A stretch of DNA of 14,779 nt from Atribacteria bacterium SCGC AAA255-N14 (GCA_000405345.1 ASPC01000049.1:1-14779), one strand, 5' to 3'; numbered from the stretch's first letter, positions 1 through 7,601 are shown. The notes: generated by a model not told the origin, from the letters alone. Made by a program: numbers and translations.

Positions 1-45
1 GTGATGAATAATATGTCTCAATTTGCAAGGTTCGAGTTTCTATAG
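1..45 (+). CDS. Possible 3' end of an unidentified ORF
   Basis: The frame starting at base 1 is open for 14 codons and ends ...QFARFEFL-stop at 43-45. The product is not recognised. The last bases (ATTTGCAAGGTTCGA then TATAGAG) resemble the end of the truncated transposase at 2851-2875 (ATTTGTCAAGGTTCGA then TAGAG), whose protein ends LSRFDL. This suggests, weakly, the tail of a related IS481-like transposase. The fragment is too short to be sure that it is coding. Confidence 0.25.
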   Translation: MMNNMSQFARFEFL

Positions 46-49
46 AGAG

Positions 50-106
50 GTAAGGGCTTGATTTATCAAGCCCGCAAAACTCGGGTCGAATTAATTCGAC
101 CCCTAC
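50..106. repeat. Small palindromic MITE/REP-like element
   Basis: Two near-adjacent hairpins are visible. Positions 54-73 form a 9-bp stem (GGGCTTGAT / ATCAAGCCC), and 83-102 is a perfect 20-bp palindrome beginning GGGTCGAA. The outer ends GTAAGGG and CCCCTAC are roughly inverted. Elements with GTAGGGG-like ends and internal palindromes are common non-coding dispersed repeats in bacteria. No ORF fits inside. It could also act as a terminator for the ORF ending at 45, but no T-run follows either stem. Confidence 0.55.
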
Positions 107-132
107 ATTAAAAGCAATAGTTTATACAAAAA

Positions 133-242
133 AGTTTTAAGTTTTAAATTAGGGTTTTTAGTTTTTAGCTTTTAGTTTATTGATTTATCCTATACGCTAA
201 ACGCTGTACGCTCTACGCTATATTATATACTAACGACTAACT
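133..242. repeat. Degenerate heptamer arrays upstream of dnaB
   Basis: Positions 133-146 hold two AGTTTTA units. Positions 155-175 hold three units of the form NTTTTAG. Positions 194-242 can be cut into seven consecutive 7-mers: four of the form ACGCTNN, one AT-only unit, then ACTAACG and ACTAACT. The register holds for 49 bp. The array ends about 8 bp before the dnaB ribosome-binding site, so the dnaB promoter must lie in or upstream of it. No clear -35/-10 pair stands out. Confidence 0.8.
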
Positions 243-259
243 AAATATGGAGAAAAAAA

Positions 260-1603
260 ATGGATTTAGGCAGGAATCCTCCTCAAAATATTAGTGCAGA
301 ACAGGCTGCTTTAGGGTCAATGTTGCTTCAGGAAGACGCTATTTTGCAGGGTGTGGATATTTTAAGACCCGGAGATTTTTATAAAAAATCTCACCAGATT
401 ATTTTTAAGTGTGTCCTTGAGCTATTTGACAAGAGTAGGGCTGTTGATTTAGTCACTTTGACCGAGGAATTAAATAGGATAAATTTATTAGAAGAGATCG
501 GGGGAATTACCTACCTAACCAATTTAATTAATAGTGTTCCTACTGCAGCAAATATAGAGTACTATGTCAAAATTATCGAAGAAAAATCTATTTTGCGTAA
601 CTTAATTAATAACGCTACTAAAATTATTTCTATGGGTTATGAAGAAAAAGAAGATGCTAAAATTTTGCTGGACAAAGCAGAACATTTGATTTTTGAGGTT
701 TCAGAGAGAAATTTAGGGCAGTCTTTCGTTCCCATTAAAGAGATACTCCAAGATAGCTTTGAGAAGATTGAAGATCTATATCATAGAGATGAATTTATTA
801 CCGGGGTTCCCAGTGGTTTTGATGAATTTGATGATATTACTACCGGGTTTCAACCCTCTGAGCTTATTGTTATTGCCGGTAGACCCGGAATGGGCAAAAC
901 AGCTTTTTGTATGAGTGTTGCCCAGTATATCGCGGTCTCTAAAAATATACCGGTAGCCCTTTTTAGTTTAGAAATGTCAAAATCTCAGTTAGTTCAAAGG
1001 ATGCTTTGTTCAGAGGCTCGGGTTGATGCCCATAATTTGAGAAAAGGACGATTAGCAGAATCAGATTGGCCTACACTTTCTATGGCAGCAGGTCGACTGT
1101 CTTCCGCCCCTATTTTTATTGATGATACAGCCGGGATTACTTGTTTAGAAATTAAGGCTAAAGCCAGAAGATTAAAAGCCCAACATAGTCTTGGTTTAGT
1201 AATAATAGATTATTTGCAGCTTATTTCAAGTTCTGGCAGAGTAGAAAATAGGCAGCAGGAGATTTCAGAAATTTCTCGTTCTCTTAAGGGTTTGGCGAGA
1301 GAATTAAATGTTCCGATAATAGCAGTTTCCCAATTATCCAGAGCGGTGGAACAAAGAGATGGAAGAAAACCACGTCTTTCTGATTTAAGAGAGAGTGGGG
1401 CAATTGAGCAGGATGCTGATTTGGTTGTTTTTTTATACCGGGAGGAATATTATAAGCCAAAAACAGACAGGAAAGGCATTGCTGAGGTAATCGTTAGCAA
1501 ACAGAGAAATGGTCCTACAGGTCAAATAGATTTAGCTTTCGTAAAAGAATATGCAAAATTTGAAAATTTATCCCGAACTCCAGAAGAGGAGAGAGAGTAT
1601 TAA
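260..1603 (+). CDS. dnaB: Replicative DNA helicase DnaB
   Basis: This is the hexameric 5'-3' helicase that unwinds DNA at the fork and recruits primase. The 447-residue product has the usual DnaB length. An N-terminal helical domain (about residues 8-110, starting NISAEQAALGSML) is followed by a linker and a RecA-like ATPase domain (about 175-440). The Walker A motif GRPGMGKT lies at 207-214, the Walker B region LVIIDYLQLI at 313-322, SQLSR at 357-361, and KQRNGPTG at 414-421, the region that supplies the arginine finger. No intein is present. The ATG at 260 is preceded by GGAG with 7 nt spacing. The usual upstream partner rplI is absent; the gene follows repeat DNA instead. It is the only housekeeping protein gene on the plus strand here. 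Confidence 0.97.
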   Translation: MDLGRNPPQNISAEQAALGSMLLQEDAILQGVDILRPGDFYKKSHQIIFKCVLELFDKSRAVDLVTLTEELNRINLLEEIGGITYLTNLINSVPTAANIEYYVKIIEEKSILRNLINNATKIISMGYEEKEDAKILLDKAEHLIFEVSERNLGQSFVPIKEILQDSFEKIEDLYHRDEFITGVPSGFDEFDDITTGFQPSELIVIAGRPGMGKTAFCMSVAQYIAVSKNIPVALFSLEMSKSQLVQRMLCSEARVDAHNLRKGRLAESDWPTLSMAAGRLSSAPIFIDDTAGITCLEIKAKARRLKAQHSLGLVIIDYLQLISSSGRVENRQQEISEISRSLKGLARELNVPIIAVSQLSRAVEQRDGRKPRLSDLRESGAIEQDADLVVFLYREEYYKPKTDRKGIAEVIVSKQRNGPTGQIDLAFVKEYAKFENLSRTPEEEREY

Positions 1604-1650
1604 GTATAGCAATAGACCAATAATGTACTACACTAACGACTAATTTAATT

Positions 1651-1793
1651 GGCAAATTAGCAAATCGGCAAATTAATTTTCTAATCTTTATTCTTATCTT
1701 AATCGGTCAATCGGTTAATTGGAGAATCGGTGAATTAATTTATTGGTAAATTATATTAACTTGCACCTTACATCTTGTAACTTGCAACCTGCA
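1651..1793. repeat. Octamer then heptamer arrays between dnaB and the transposase
   Basis: Three 8-mers of the form NGCAAATN occupy 1651-1674. Positions 1704-1751 divide into six consecutive 8-mers, mostly NGGTNAAT. Positions 1759-1793 divide into five consecutive 7-mers of the form NCYTRYA (for example ACTTGCA, TCTTGTA). The heptamer array stops exactly where recognisable transposase sequence begins. Between 1675 and 1703 there is only AT-rich sequence with no gene. Confidence 0.8.
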
Positions 1794-2873
1794 TTTAAAT
1801 GGTTAAAACGTTATAAATTAGATGGGAAAGATTGGGCTAAAAGCCACTCTCGTAAACCCCATCAAAGTCCTAAAAGGATTGATAAAATTATGGAACAAAT
1901 GGTTATTGAAACCAGAAAGCGTTTAGAAAAAAAATTATATGCTCAGACAGGAGCGCTAACTATTAGTTATGCTCTTCAGAAAGAAGGAATTAATCCACCT
2001 CCTATTATAACTATTAACAAAATTTTAAAAAGAAACAATTTAGTGCATAAACGGGAAAAATATTCCCCTAAAGGGGTTAATTATCCTTCTCTACTGATTA
2101 CTCATAGTAATTATGTACATCAAATGGATATAGTTGGCCCTCGATATATAAAAGAAGATGGAAGATTCTACTCGGTAAATATTATTGATGCCTTTGACCG
2201 TAGAAATAGTACCAATCCTGAGCGTAGACAGAACAGGATAGCGGTTAGTAAAGGTTTATTATCTTCCTGGAAGACCTTAGGTATACCGCTCTATGAACAG
2301 ATGGATAACCAACTACCTATGCGGGGGAGCAATCAATATCCCCACTCTTTTGGACTGGTTATTCGTCTCTGTCTTTATGTAGGCATACAACCTCTCTTTA
2401 TTCCTCTAAGAGAACCTTGGAGGAATGGGATTATCGAACACTTTCAGAATGTCTTTGATAAGATGTTTTTTCGAGCACAATATTTTAAAGACTTTGCTTA
2501 TCTTTACCGGGAAGCTAAAATTTTCGAAAAATATCATGATCAAAATCATCATTACAGTACATTAGGGGGTCTTACTCCAAACCAAAAGTGTTCCGGAAAT
2601 ATCAAGCTTTTACCTGCTTCTTTTAGGTCTCCTAATAAGCTTAGTATTTGTCCAGGATATGTACACCTTATCCGTTTTATCCGTAGTGATCGCATTTTAG
2701 ATATCTTTGGAGAAAAGTACGTTATGCCAAGTGATGTAGAGTATGAATATGTCTGGGCTACTATTGATACTGCCAAGGAGAAATTGTTTGTATGCCATGA
2801 TTCTAAATTAATAGTAGAATATCCTTATCCTTTACCAAAAAGCTCTATTGATTTGTCAAGGTTCGATCTCTAG
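1743..2873 (+). pseudogene. 5'-truncated IS481-like (rve/DDE) transposase
   Basis: The open frame encodes 376 residues starting from a TTG inside repeat DNA. The first 17 residues are translated array sequence. From about 1794 the protein reads FKWLKRYKLDGKDW, which matches the part of IS481-type transposases just after the helix-turn-helix. The DNA-binding N terminus is therefore missing. The integrase core is present, with likely catalytic acids D129 (HQMD), D188 (EQMDN) and E232 (NGIIEHF). No in-frame ATG occurs before residue 50. The right-end repeats survive at 2873-2967, while no matching left end is visible. It is probably a dead remnant; the family is IS481 or a close relative. Confidence is high for a DDE transposase and moderate for the exact family. 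Confidence 0.8.
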
Positions 2874-2967
2874 AGTTCACTATGTCTATATATTTCATTA
2901 TCATTAGGAGTTCACTATGTCTATATATTTAAAGACTCTAAAAAGAGTTCACGATGTGTGTATATTT
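2873..2967 (+). repeat. Three iterated end repeats of the IS481-like element
   Basis: Three copies of a 23-bp direct repeat beginning GAGTTCACTATG occur at 2873-2895, 2908-2930 and 2945-2967. The first two are identical, and the third differs at a few positions (ATGTGTG for ATGTCTA). Start-to-start spacings are 35 and 37 bp. The first copy overlaps the transposase stop codon. Repeated sites at one end are typical of transposase-binding arrays in elements with complex ends. The third copy lies 6 bp from the TA where the IS630 element inserted. Confidence 0.75.
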
Positions 2968-2983
2968 AATAGATAGTGTCACG

Positions 2984-3685
2984 TCACATTTCATACGTCG
3001 GATAGAGTCGTTTTAGTTTTATCCGAGCTTTGTTTGTTGTAAACTGCCAATTGATTTTTGCATTCAGGTTATTCCGATGATTCTGCCAGGCATCAGTCTC
3101 TCTTCTGATTGCTGAAATATTATCAATTCTTCTGTTTAGACATTGTCCGGTAAGAACATTAAGTTCTATTTCTGCCATATTCAGCCAGCTTCCATGTTTC
3201 GGTGTATATACAAACTCAAACCTGTCCCATAATGCTTTTGCTTCTTCAGGCGAAAAGGTCTCGTACAAAGATCCTGGTTTATGTGTGCTAAAATTATCCA
3301 TTACCAGGGTAATCTTCTTTGCGTTTTTGTATATTTGCGCAATTTCCTTTACAAAAAGTGCCCAGTCACGCTTTGTTTTTCTTTCTGTAATCTTGACCAA
3401 TCGTTTGCCAGCTAAAGGTTCACTCATAAGGAAGATATTGCACACCCCGCTTCGCTCATATTCATAGTCGTATCTGACAGGATGACCCGGGATGGCGGCT
3501 ATTATCTGGCGTGTCTCTTTTATTAACTGTTTAGGTGATTCATCCATACAAACTACCGGGGAGTTAGTATCATACGGACGCTTATATACCTCAAGGACTT
3601 TTTCCATATGGGCAACAAAATTACCATTTTGCTTAGGGGGAATCACCCACTGCTGCTTTCTCCATGGTTTAATTTCGTTTTTTTT
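2984..3685 (-). CDS. IS630 transposase, catalytic part (orfB), reached by -1 frameshift
   Basis: This is the DDE catalytic half of the IS630 transposase. The frame contains VCMDESPKQL (first Asp), LVMDNFSTH (second Asp) and GSWLNMAEIEL (Glu), in the order and context usual for the family. It ends RIKLKRLYP plus four residues. The GTG at 3646 is unlikely to be the natural start, because the same frame reads upstream as KKNEIKPWRKQQW, the normal linker of intact IS630 transposases, back to the A8 run at 3678-3685. A -1 slip there would give a fusion of about 381 residues. The stop codon lies inside the left inverted repeat (2976-2986). Confidence 0.88.
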   Translation of the reverse strand, partial: KKNEIKPWRKQQWVIPPKQNGNFVAHMEKVLEVYKRPYDTNSPVVCMDESPKQLIKETRQIIAAIPGHPVRYDYEYERSGVCNIFLMSEPLAGKRLVKITERKTKRDWALFVKEIAQIYKNAKKITLVMDNFSTHKPGSLYETFSPEEAKALWDRFEFVYTPKHGSWLNMAEIELNVLTGQCLNRRIDNISAIRRETDAWQNHRNNLNAKINWQFTTNKARIKLKRLYPTYEM

Positions 3686-4116
3686 AACACGCGACGAATC
3701 GTCTCATATGAAATACTTTCTATGTAATTTAGCTCAACCGCTTTGTTTGCCAGCAAGCGCAAGGACCATCTGGCAAAACCGGATGGGGGTTCACTACAAC
3801 TTAAGGCTACCAGATGAGCCTCAAAGTCTCCGTCAGCCTTCTTAGCATAAATACGCTGCCCCTTGTGACCATTCAATGCTGTCTCGATGCTTTCTTCAAC
3901 AAAACGTTTCTTTACGCGATCAATTTTTCTCATGCTGATATTTAACACGGTTGCAATCTCTTCGTTTTTCAATCTATGCCCCTGAAATTTGCCCTCATCA
4001 CAATTCAGAAGAATCAAGGCATTTAAGACCTTCTGTGACCTATGGCTTCCTTTGGATATAATAGATAGTAACTCTTCACGTTCTTCTCTTGACAGTGTTA
4101 CTTTGTACTTCTTCAT
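3643..4116 (-). CDS. IS630 transposase, DNA-binding part (orfA)
   Basis: The 157-residue product starts MKKYKVTLSREEREELL and carries the N-terminal helix-turn-helix region of IS630 transposases (for example the RLKNEEIATVLNISMRKIDRVKKRF segment in its middle). The ATG at 4116 is preferred because GGAGG lies 5 nt upstream. An earlier in-frame TTG (4128) overlaps that ribosome-binding site. After LKK the zero frame continues only about 12 residues (TKLNHGESSSG) to a TGA, while the -1 frame carries the conserved protein. The zero-frame codons TTA AAA AAA form an A AAA AAA slippery heptamer, so the short protein and a fused product could both be made. Confidence 0.85.
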   Translation of the reverse strand: MKKYKVTLSREEREELLSIISKGSHRSQKVLNALILLNCDEGKFQGHRLKNEEIATVLNISMRKIDRVKKRFVEESIETALNGHKGQRIYAKKADGDFEAHLVALSCSEPPSGFARWSLRLLANKAVELNYIESISYETIRRVLKKTKLNHGESSSG

Positions 4117-4193
4117 GGTATCCTCCAATAGTTTTATTGAAGTTAGTATATACCAATCGAAGCGACATTACAAGTATGACGTGACACTAGTTA

Positions 4194-5159
4194 CTATTTC
4201 GCTAACACTGAAGCTAAATCATAGAGATTTTGTTTAATAGTTTTTTGCTGACTCAGGACTACCTCTAAATCAGTTGCTTCAATCTTATTTCCGATTAACC
4301 CAACCATTTTAGAGGTTTCACCTTTTAATAGATGCTCTACGGCTGCTGCACCTAAACGGCTGGCCAATATCCTATCAAATGCAGAAGGTGAACCACCTCT
4401 TTGCAGATAACCTAAAATGGTAATCCGTGTTTCGTAACCAATCTTATCTTCTAAATAGTTTCTTACTTCATCGGTTTTTCCTACTCCTTCGGCAATAACA
4501 ATAATACAATGGGTCTTTCCTCTTTGATAACCCTCTTTTAATTTTGAACTAATTTCAGGTAAATTATAGGGTATTTCCGGAACAAGAATTACTTCAACTC
4601 CTCCGGCAATTCCGCTCATCAAGGCTAAATAACCTGAATTTCTTCCCATAACTTCCACCACAAATGCCCTCTGATGAGAAGAAGCTGTATCTTTAATTTT
4701 ATCAATGGCATCAATAACTGTGTTCAAGGCGGTATCTACACCTATAGCCATATCTGTTTTAGGCAAGTCATTATCGATGGTAGCCGGAATTCCGATAGTC
4801 TTCAGTCCTAAAGCGCTCAAATCTCGAGTTCCTCGTAAGGTACCATCGCCCCCAATAGTTACTAACCCATCAATATCGAATTTCCGGAGTTTTTGTAGAG
4901 CGATATCAAGACCTTCTTTAGTCTTAAATTTCTCGCTGCGTGAGGTTTTTAGGATAGTCCCTCCTCTTTGCAAAATTCCACCTACCGATACCTGATTCAT
5001 AGGAAAAATTTGTCCTTCCATTAGTCCGGCAAATCCTCTATTTACAGCAAATACCTCTAAATTATGGAATATTCCGGTTCGTACCACTGCCCGAATAGCA
5101 GCATTCATTCCCGGGGAGTCTCCCCCACTGGTAAGAACGGCAATCTTTTGCATTTTCAT
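4194..5159 (-). CDS. pfkA: ATP-dependent 6-phosphofructokinase
   Basis: It phosphorylates fructose 6-phosphate to fructose 1,6-bisphosphate in glycolysis. The product has 321 residues, full length for the bacterial type. Motifs are GGDSPGMN (12-19), GGTILKTSRS (66-75), GGDGT (103-107), IPATIDND (124-131, catalytic Asp region), MGRNSGYLA (171-179) and YLQRGGSPSAFDR (251-263). Gly in the GGDG motif indicates ATP rather than pyrophosphate as donor. Ala126 replaces the more usual Gly of IPGTIDND. The ATG at 5159 follows GGAGGT by 9 nt; a second ATG two codons on is less likely. It stands alone between repeat-rich DNA and the IS630 element, which lies only about 5 bp past its TAG stop. No terminator of its own is visible. 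Confidence 0.96.
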   Translation of the reverse strand: MKMQKIAVLTSGGDSPGMNAAIRAVVRTGIFHNLEVFAVNRGFAGLMEGQIFPMNQVSVGGILQRGGTILKTSRSEKFKTKEGLDIALQKLRKFDIDGLVTIGGDGTLRGTRDLSALGLKTIGIPATIDNDLPKTDMAIGVDTALNTVIDAIDKIKDTASSHQRAFVVEVMGRNSGYLALMSGIAGGVEVILVPEIPYNLPEISSKLKEGYQRGKTHCIIVIAEGVGKTDEVRNYLEDKIGYETRITILGYLQRGGSPSAFDRILASRLGAAAVEHLLKGETSKMVGLIGNKIEATDLEVVLSQQKTIKQNLYDLASVLAK

Positions 5160-5180
5160 AACAGTTTTACCTCCAATTAT

Positions 5181-5313
5181 TAGTCGATAGTGAATAGTGA
5201 ATAGTCGTTAGTATTAAAACAAGATGCAAGACAATATAATTTACCGATTGACCGATAAAATAATTTACCAATTGACCAATTAAATTAGTATCTAGTATTT
5301 AGTATTTAGTAAA
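5181..5313. repeat. Heptamer and octamer arrays upstream of pfkA
   Basis: Five consecutive 7-mers of the form TAGTNNN occupy 5181-5215. Five consecutive 8-mers occupy 5241-5280, four of them of the form TKACCRAT. Four further TAGTNNN 7-mers occupy 5286-5313. The remaining part of the gap (5314-5492) is AT-rich, with only weak short dyads near 5376 and 5433. I see no gene or convincing promoter in it. Confidence 0.8.
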
Positions 5314-5492
5314 AACAAAATAAAAACAATTTCCAATGAAGTAAATTTATATATTCAACAAAATATTTTTTTCCGAGTATAGACCATCTATAATTTTCTA
5401 ATAATACCGTAGAACAAACGTCTCACCTGTCTGTTAGTGGACAATTATTTAGTCCGTCATATTGTTCCTGATTTCTTAATTCTTATCTCTTT

Positions 5493-5527
5493 ACTATATA
5501 CTAAATACTGTATACTAAATACTAATT
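5493..5527. repeat. Heptamer array overlapping the galT 3' end
   Basis: Five consecutive 7-mers of the form ACTNNWT (ACTATAT, ACTAAAT, ACTGTAT and so on) fill 5493-5527. The array extends about 13 bp into galT, encodes its last residues and provides its stop codon. Confidence 0.75.
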
Positions 5528-6531
5528 AAGATTCTGGCTGCTTCTTCCGGAGAAGTAGTATTAATATAAAATCCCGTTCCCCATTCAAAACCGGCTATTT
5601 TGGTCAATCGGGGAATTATTTCTATATGCCAGTGATATTTTTTATCCAAGTCCGGCCATTCTCTGGTAGAAAATTCTTCAGAAGGTCCTGTATGAATTAT
5701 AAAATTATAAGGAGGGTTATTTAACTTTTTCTTTATTTTAGATAAAGTATCTTTTAATATTCTGGCTAAACTTAAAATATCATTATCGTTAGTTTTCTCG
5801 TAACAAGCGTTATGATATTTTGGAAGTATCCAGGTTTCAAAGGGGAATCTGGCAGCAAAAGGCGAAATAGCCACATATTTTTCCGTTTCTTTTATCAATC
5901 TGTCTTTAGATTTTACCTCCTGTTTTATATAATCGCAGAAAATACATCTCCCGTTAAGGTCAAAATATTCTTTAGCACCCTTTAACTCTTCTTTTATCCT
6001 TTGAGGTATGATAGGAGTGCCGATAAGCTGAGAATGAGGATGCTCTAAAGAGGCTCCTCCATCAATCCCGTAATTTTTGAATATTAGAATATATTTTATC
6101 CTTTTATCCTTAGATAAATCTAAATACCTTTGCCGATAAGTTTTTAAGATTAAAACGATGCTATCAATACTTAAATTATTAAAATCTTTATGATGATGAG
6201 GAGTCTCAATTATTACTTCGTGAGCTCCCAGACCGTTCATCTTTTTAAACATTCCTGCCTCTTTCAAGATTATTTCCTTCTCCTCCATCTTTAAGGCAGG
6301 ATATTTATTTGCTACCACCCTTACTTTCCATCCCGGTTTGTTTTCCATAGTGCCTTCTTTCCGAAAAGCAAATATTTCAGGAGGCGTTTTACTTTCGTTC
6401 CCTTCACAGAATACGCAGTTATCTTTTTTCTTTTCCTCTGTTTTTATTTTATAATCTAAGGGTCTTCTGCCTCTTTCTGTAGAAATTATCACCCAATTGT
6501 CAATTATAGGGTCTTTCCTCAATTCAGTCAT
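5515..6531 (-). CDS. galT: Galactose-1-phosphate uridylyltransferase
   Basis: This Leloir-pathway enzyme of the HIT superfamily exchanges UMP between UDP-glucose and galactose 1-phosphate. The product has 338 residues. A metal-binding CVFC is at 39-42 and a second CxxC (CIFC) at 196-199. WKVRVVANKYPAL lies at 68-80 and GAHEVIIETPHH at 102-113. The catalytic EHPHSQ is at 163-168, with the nucleophilic His in HPH, and YHWHIEIIPRL is at 299-309. The ATG at 6531 is preceded by GGGGG about 7 nt upstream. Its C terminus PEEAARIL is followed by only ISI, and these last codons come from the heptamer array. No galK or galE is adjacent, and gaps of more than 350 bp on both sides suggest a monocistronic gene. 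An ADP-glucose-type phosphorylase activity cannot be excluded. Confidence 0.92.
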   Translation of the reverse strand: MTELRKDPIIDNWVIISTERGRRPLDYKIKTEEKKKDNCVFCEGNESKTPPEIFAFRKEGTMENKPGWKVRVVANKYPALKMEEKEIILKEAGMFKKMNGLGAHEVIIETPHHHKDFNNLSIDSIVLILKTYRQRYLDLSKDKRIKYILIFKNYGIDGGASLEHPHSQLIGTPIIPQRIKEELKGAKEYFDLNGRCIFCDYIKQEVKSKDRLIKETEKYVAISPFAARFPFETWILPKYHNACYEKTNDNDILSLARILKDTLSKIKKKLNNPPYNFIIHTGPSEEFSTREWPDLDKKYHWHIEIIPRLTKIAGFEWGTGFYINTTSPEEAARILISI

Positions 6532-6572
6532 CTCTGTTCCCCCAGGTTCGAAAAATAATATCTTTAGCTAAA

Positions 6573-6674
6573 ACTAACGACTAATTCGTATCTCGTATGT
6601 ATTAGTTAGACAGTTATCCGGTTGGCCAGTTTACCAGTCTTCCAGTCGCCCGGTCTTCCGGTCTACCGGCCAAT
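6573..6674. repeat. Heptamer array followed by an eight-unit octamer array
   Basis: Four 7-mers (6573-6600, of the forms ACTAANN and CGTATNT) are followed after 10 bp by eight consecutive 8-mers filling 6611-6674. Units one to seven fit CRGTYNNC (CAGTTATC, CAGTCGCC, CGGTCTAC among them), and the eighth is CGGCCAAT. This is the longest octamer run in the window. It lies upstream of galT on the minus strand. Confidence 0.85.
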
Positions 6675-6726
6675 ATAACAAGCAATACGATTCTACTTAC
6701 TAAGAACCGATAAATGAAAATTGTAA

Positions 6727-6871
6727 ACTGTAAACTAAAAACCAGTATTGTGTCTTGAATTTAATACTAACGACTCTCTAATCTTGTATTTGTATTTTAA
6801 ACTAGCTAACTAGGCAATCAACTAACCAGCAAACTAAATGTATACGCTAAACGCTGTACGCTCCACGCTAT
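6727..6871. repeat. Mixed heptamer/octamer words between galT and pth
   Basis: Three 7-mers of the form ACYRNWA lie at 6727-6747. Five 8-mers beginning AAY (AACTAGCT, AACTAGGC and others) lie at 6800-6839. Four ACGCTNN 7-mers lie at 6844-6871, nearly identical to those at 194-221. The sequence between them is AT-rich without a gene. This region and the previous array account for most of the 371-bp gap between galT and the pth terminator. Confidence 0.7.
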
Positions 6872-6902
6872 ACCGATATTGTATCTAATTACGCTTAGTT
6901 TG

Positions 6903-6946
6903 TCTATAAAAAAGAGACATGCTAATACATGTCTCTTTTTTATAGA
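6903..6946. terminator. Strong terminator after pth (bidirectional shape)
   Basis: A perfect 19-bp inverted repeat (6903-6921 with 6928-6946) encloses a 6-nt loop. The core is AGAGACATG / CATGTCTCT, flanked by A-runs and T-runs, so the stem ends in U-rich sequence on either strand. It lies about 45 bp past the pth stop and ends the glmU-prs-rplY-pth unit. Confidence 0.9.
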
Positions 6947-6991
6947 TCACTATTTTACAGTTATTTTTTACAACTACCTAACTTTTATTAA

Positions 6992-7576
6992 CTATAGCTC
7001 AAGCAATTTTCTATTGTATTTTCTCATAGCTTTTTCAAAGCCATCTTCTATTACTGTCTTTATTGCCTCAGTAGACAATTTTATAGTTTCCTTTATTCTA
7101 TCCTCTTCGTCTCCATTAAAATTAGAAAGAACACAAGACACGCAATCAAAATTAAAGTTCACTGAGGGATTGCCAATCCCTATTCTTAAACGGGGTATGT
7201 CTTCACTGTGTAAATATTGCATAATCGACTCCATCCCTTTGTGACCGCCGGCACTCCCCTTTTTACGAATCCTTACCTGACCCAATTCCAAATTCAGGTC
7301 ATCATAAACTATCAATAAATCTTGAAGGGGTATTTTATAATAAGAAAATACTTTACTTACTGCTCTTCCGCTTAAATTCATAAAAGTTTGCGGCTTTACC
7401 AGCATTACTTTATGATTATTTATCCTTCCCCGGGAAATTAAAGAATAATAAGATTTTACTTTTTTAAATTCTATTTCTATATCCCGGGCTAAACTATCAA
7501 CTACTCTAAACCCTATATTGTGCCTGGTAAATTCATATTTCAAACCAGGGTTACCCAAGCCAACCACGATCTTCAA
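6992..7576 (-). CDS. pth: Peptidyl-tRNA hydrolase
   Basis: It releases peptides from peptidyl-tRNA that has dropped off the ribosome. The 194-residue product has the family's usual length. MKIVVGLGNPG opens the protein, with active-site N9 and H19 (TRHNIGF). KPQTFMNLSG is at 61-70, IVYDD (catalytic Asp) at 89-93, GSAGGHKGM at 107-115 and LRIGIGNP follows. The start is a TTG at 7576, which aligns with the conserved N terminus; the ribosome-binding site is weak (AAGGA about 13 nt upstream). It lies 25 bp after rplY in the same direction and is probably translated from the same mRNA. The ctc-pth order is well known from Bacillus. Confidence 0.95.
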   Translation of the reverse strand: MKIVVGLGNPGLKYEFTRHNIGFRVVDSLARDIEIEFKKVKSYYSLISRGRINNHKVMLVKPQTFMNLSGRAVSKVFSYYKIPLQDLLIVYDDLNLELGQVRIRKKGSAGGHKGMESIMQYLHSEDIPRLRIGIGNPSVNFNFDCVSCVLSNFNGDEEDRIKETIKLSTEAIKTVIEDGFEKAMRKYNRKLLEL

Positions 7577-7601
7577 TAAAACTCACTATCCTTTTATTGT
7601 T

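Larger units (their letters stand above)
2974..4189 (-). mobile_element. Complete IS630-family insertion sequence with TA duplication
   Basis: The element proper is 2976-4187 (1212 bp). Its ends are perfect 11-bp inverted repeats GTGTCACGTCA (2976-2986, and its complement at 4177-4187), with weaker similarity extending to about 25 bp. It is flanked by TA at 2974-2975 and 4188-4189, the target duplication expected for IS630/Tc1-mariner elements. It carries two overlapping minus-strand frames that together make one transposase. It sits between the end repeats of another IS and the 3' end of pfkA, leaving pfkA intact. Confidence 0.93.

Noticed and set aside
3492..3845. Plus-strand frame across the IS630 element
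   Set aside because: It is antisense to the well-supported transposase frames and has no recognisable domain.
5181..5313. CRISPR array
   Set aside because: The units are 7-8 bp without spacers, and there are no long repeats or cas genes.
6903..6946. CRISPR-like or riboswitch structure
   Set aside because: It is a single perfect hairpin with flanking A- and T-runs just after pth, explained as a terminator.
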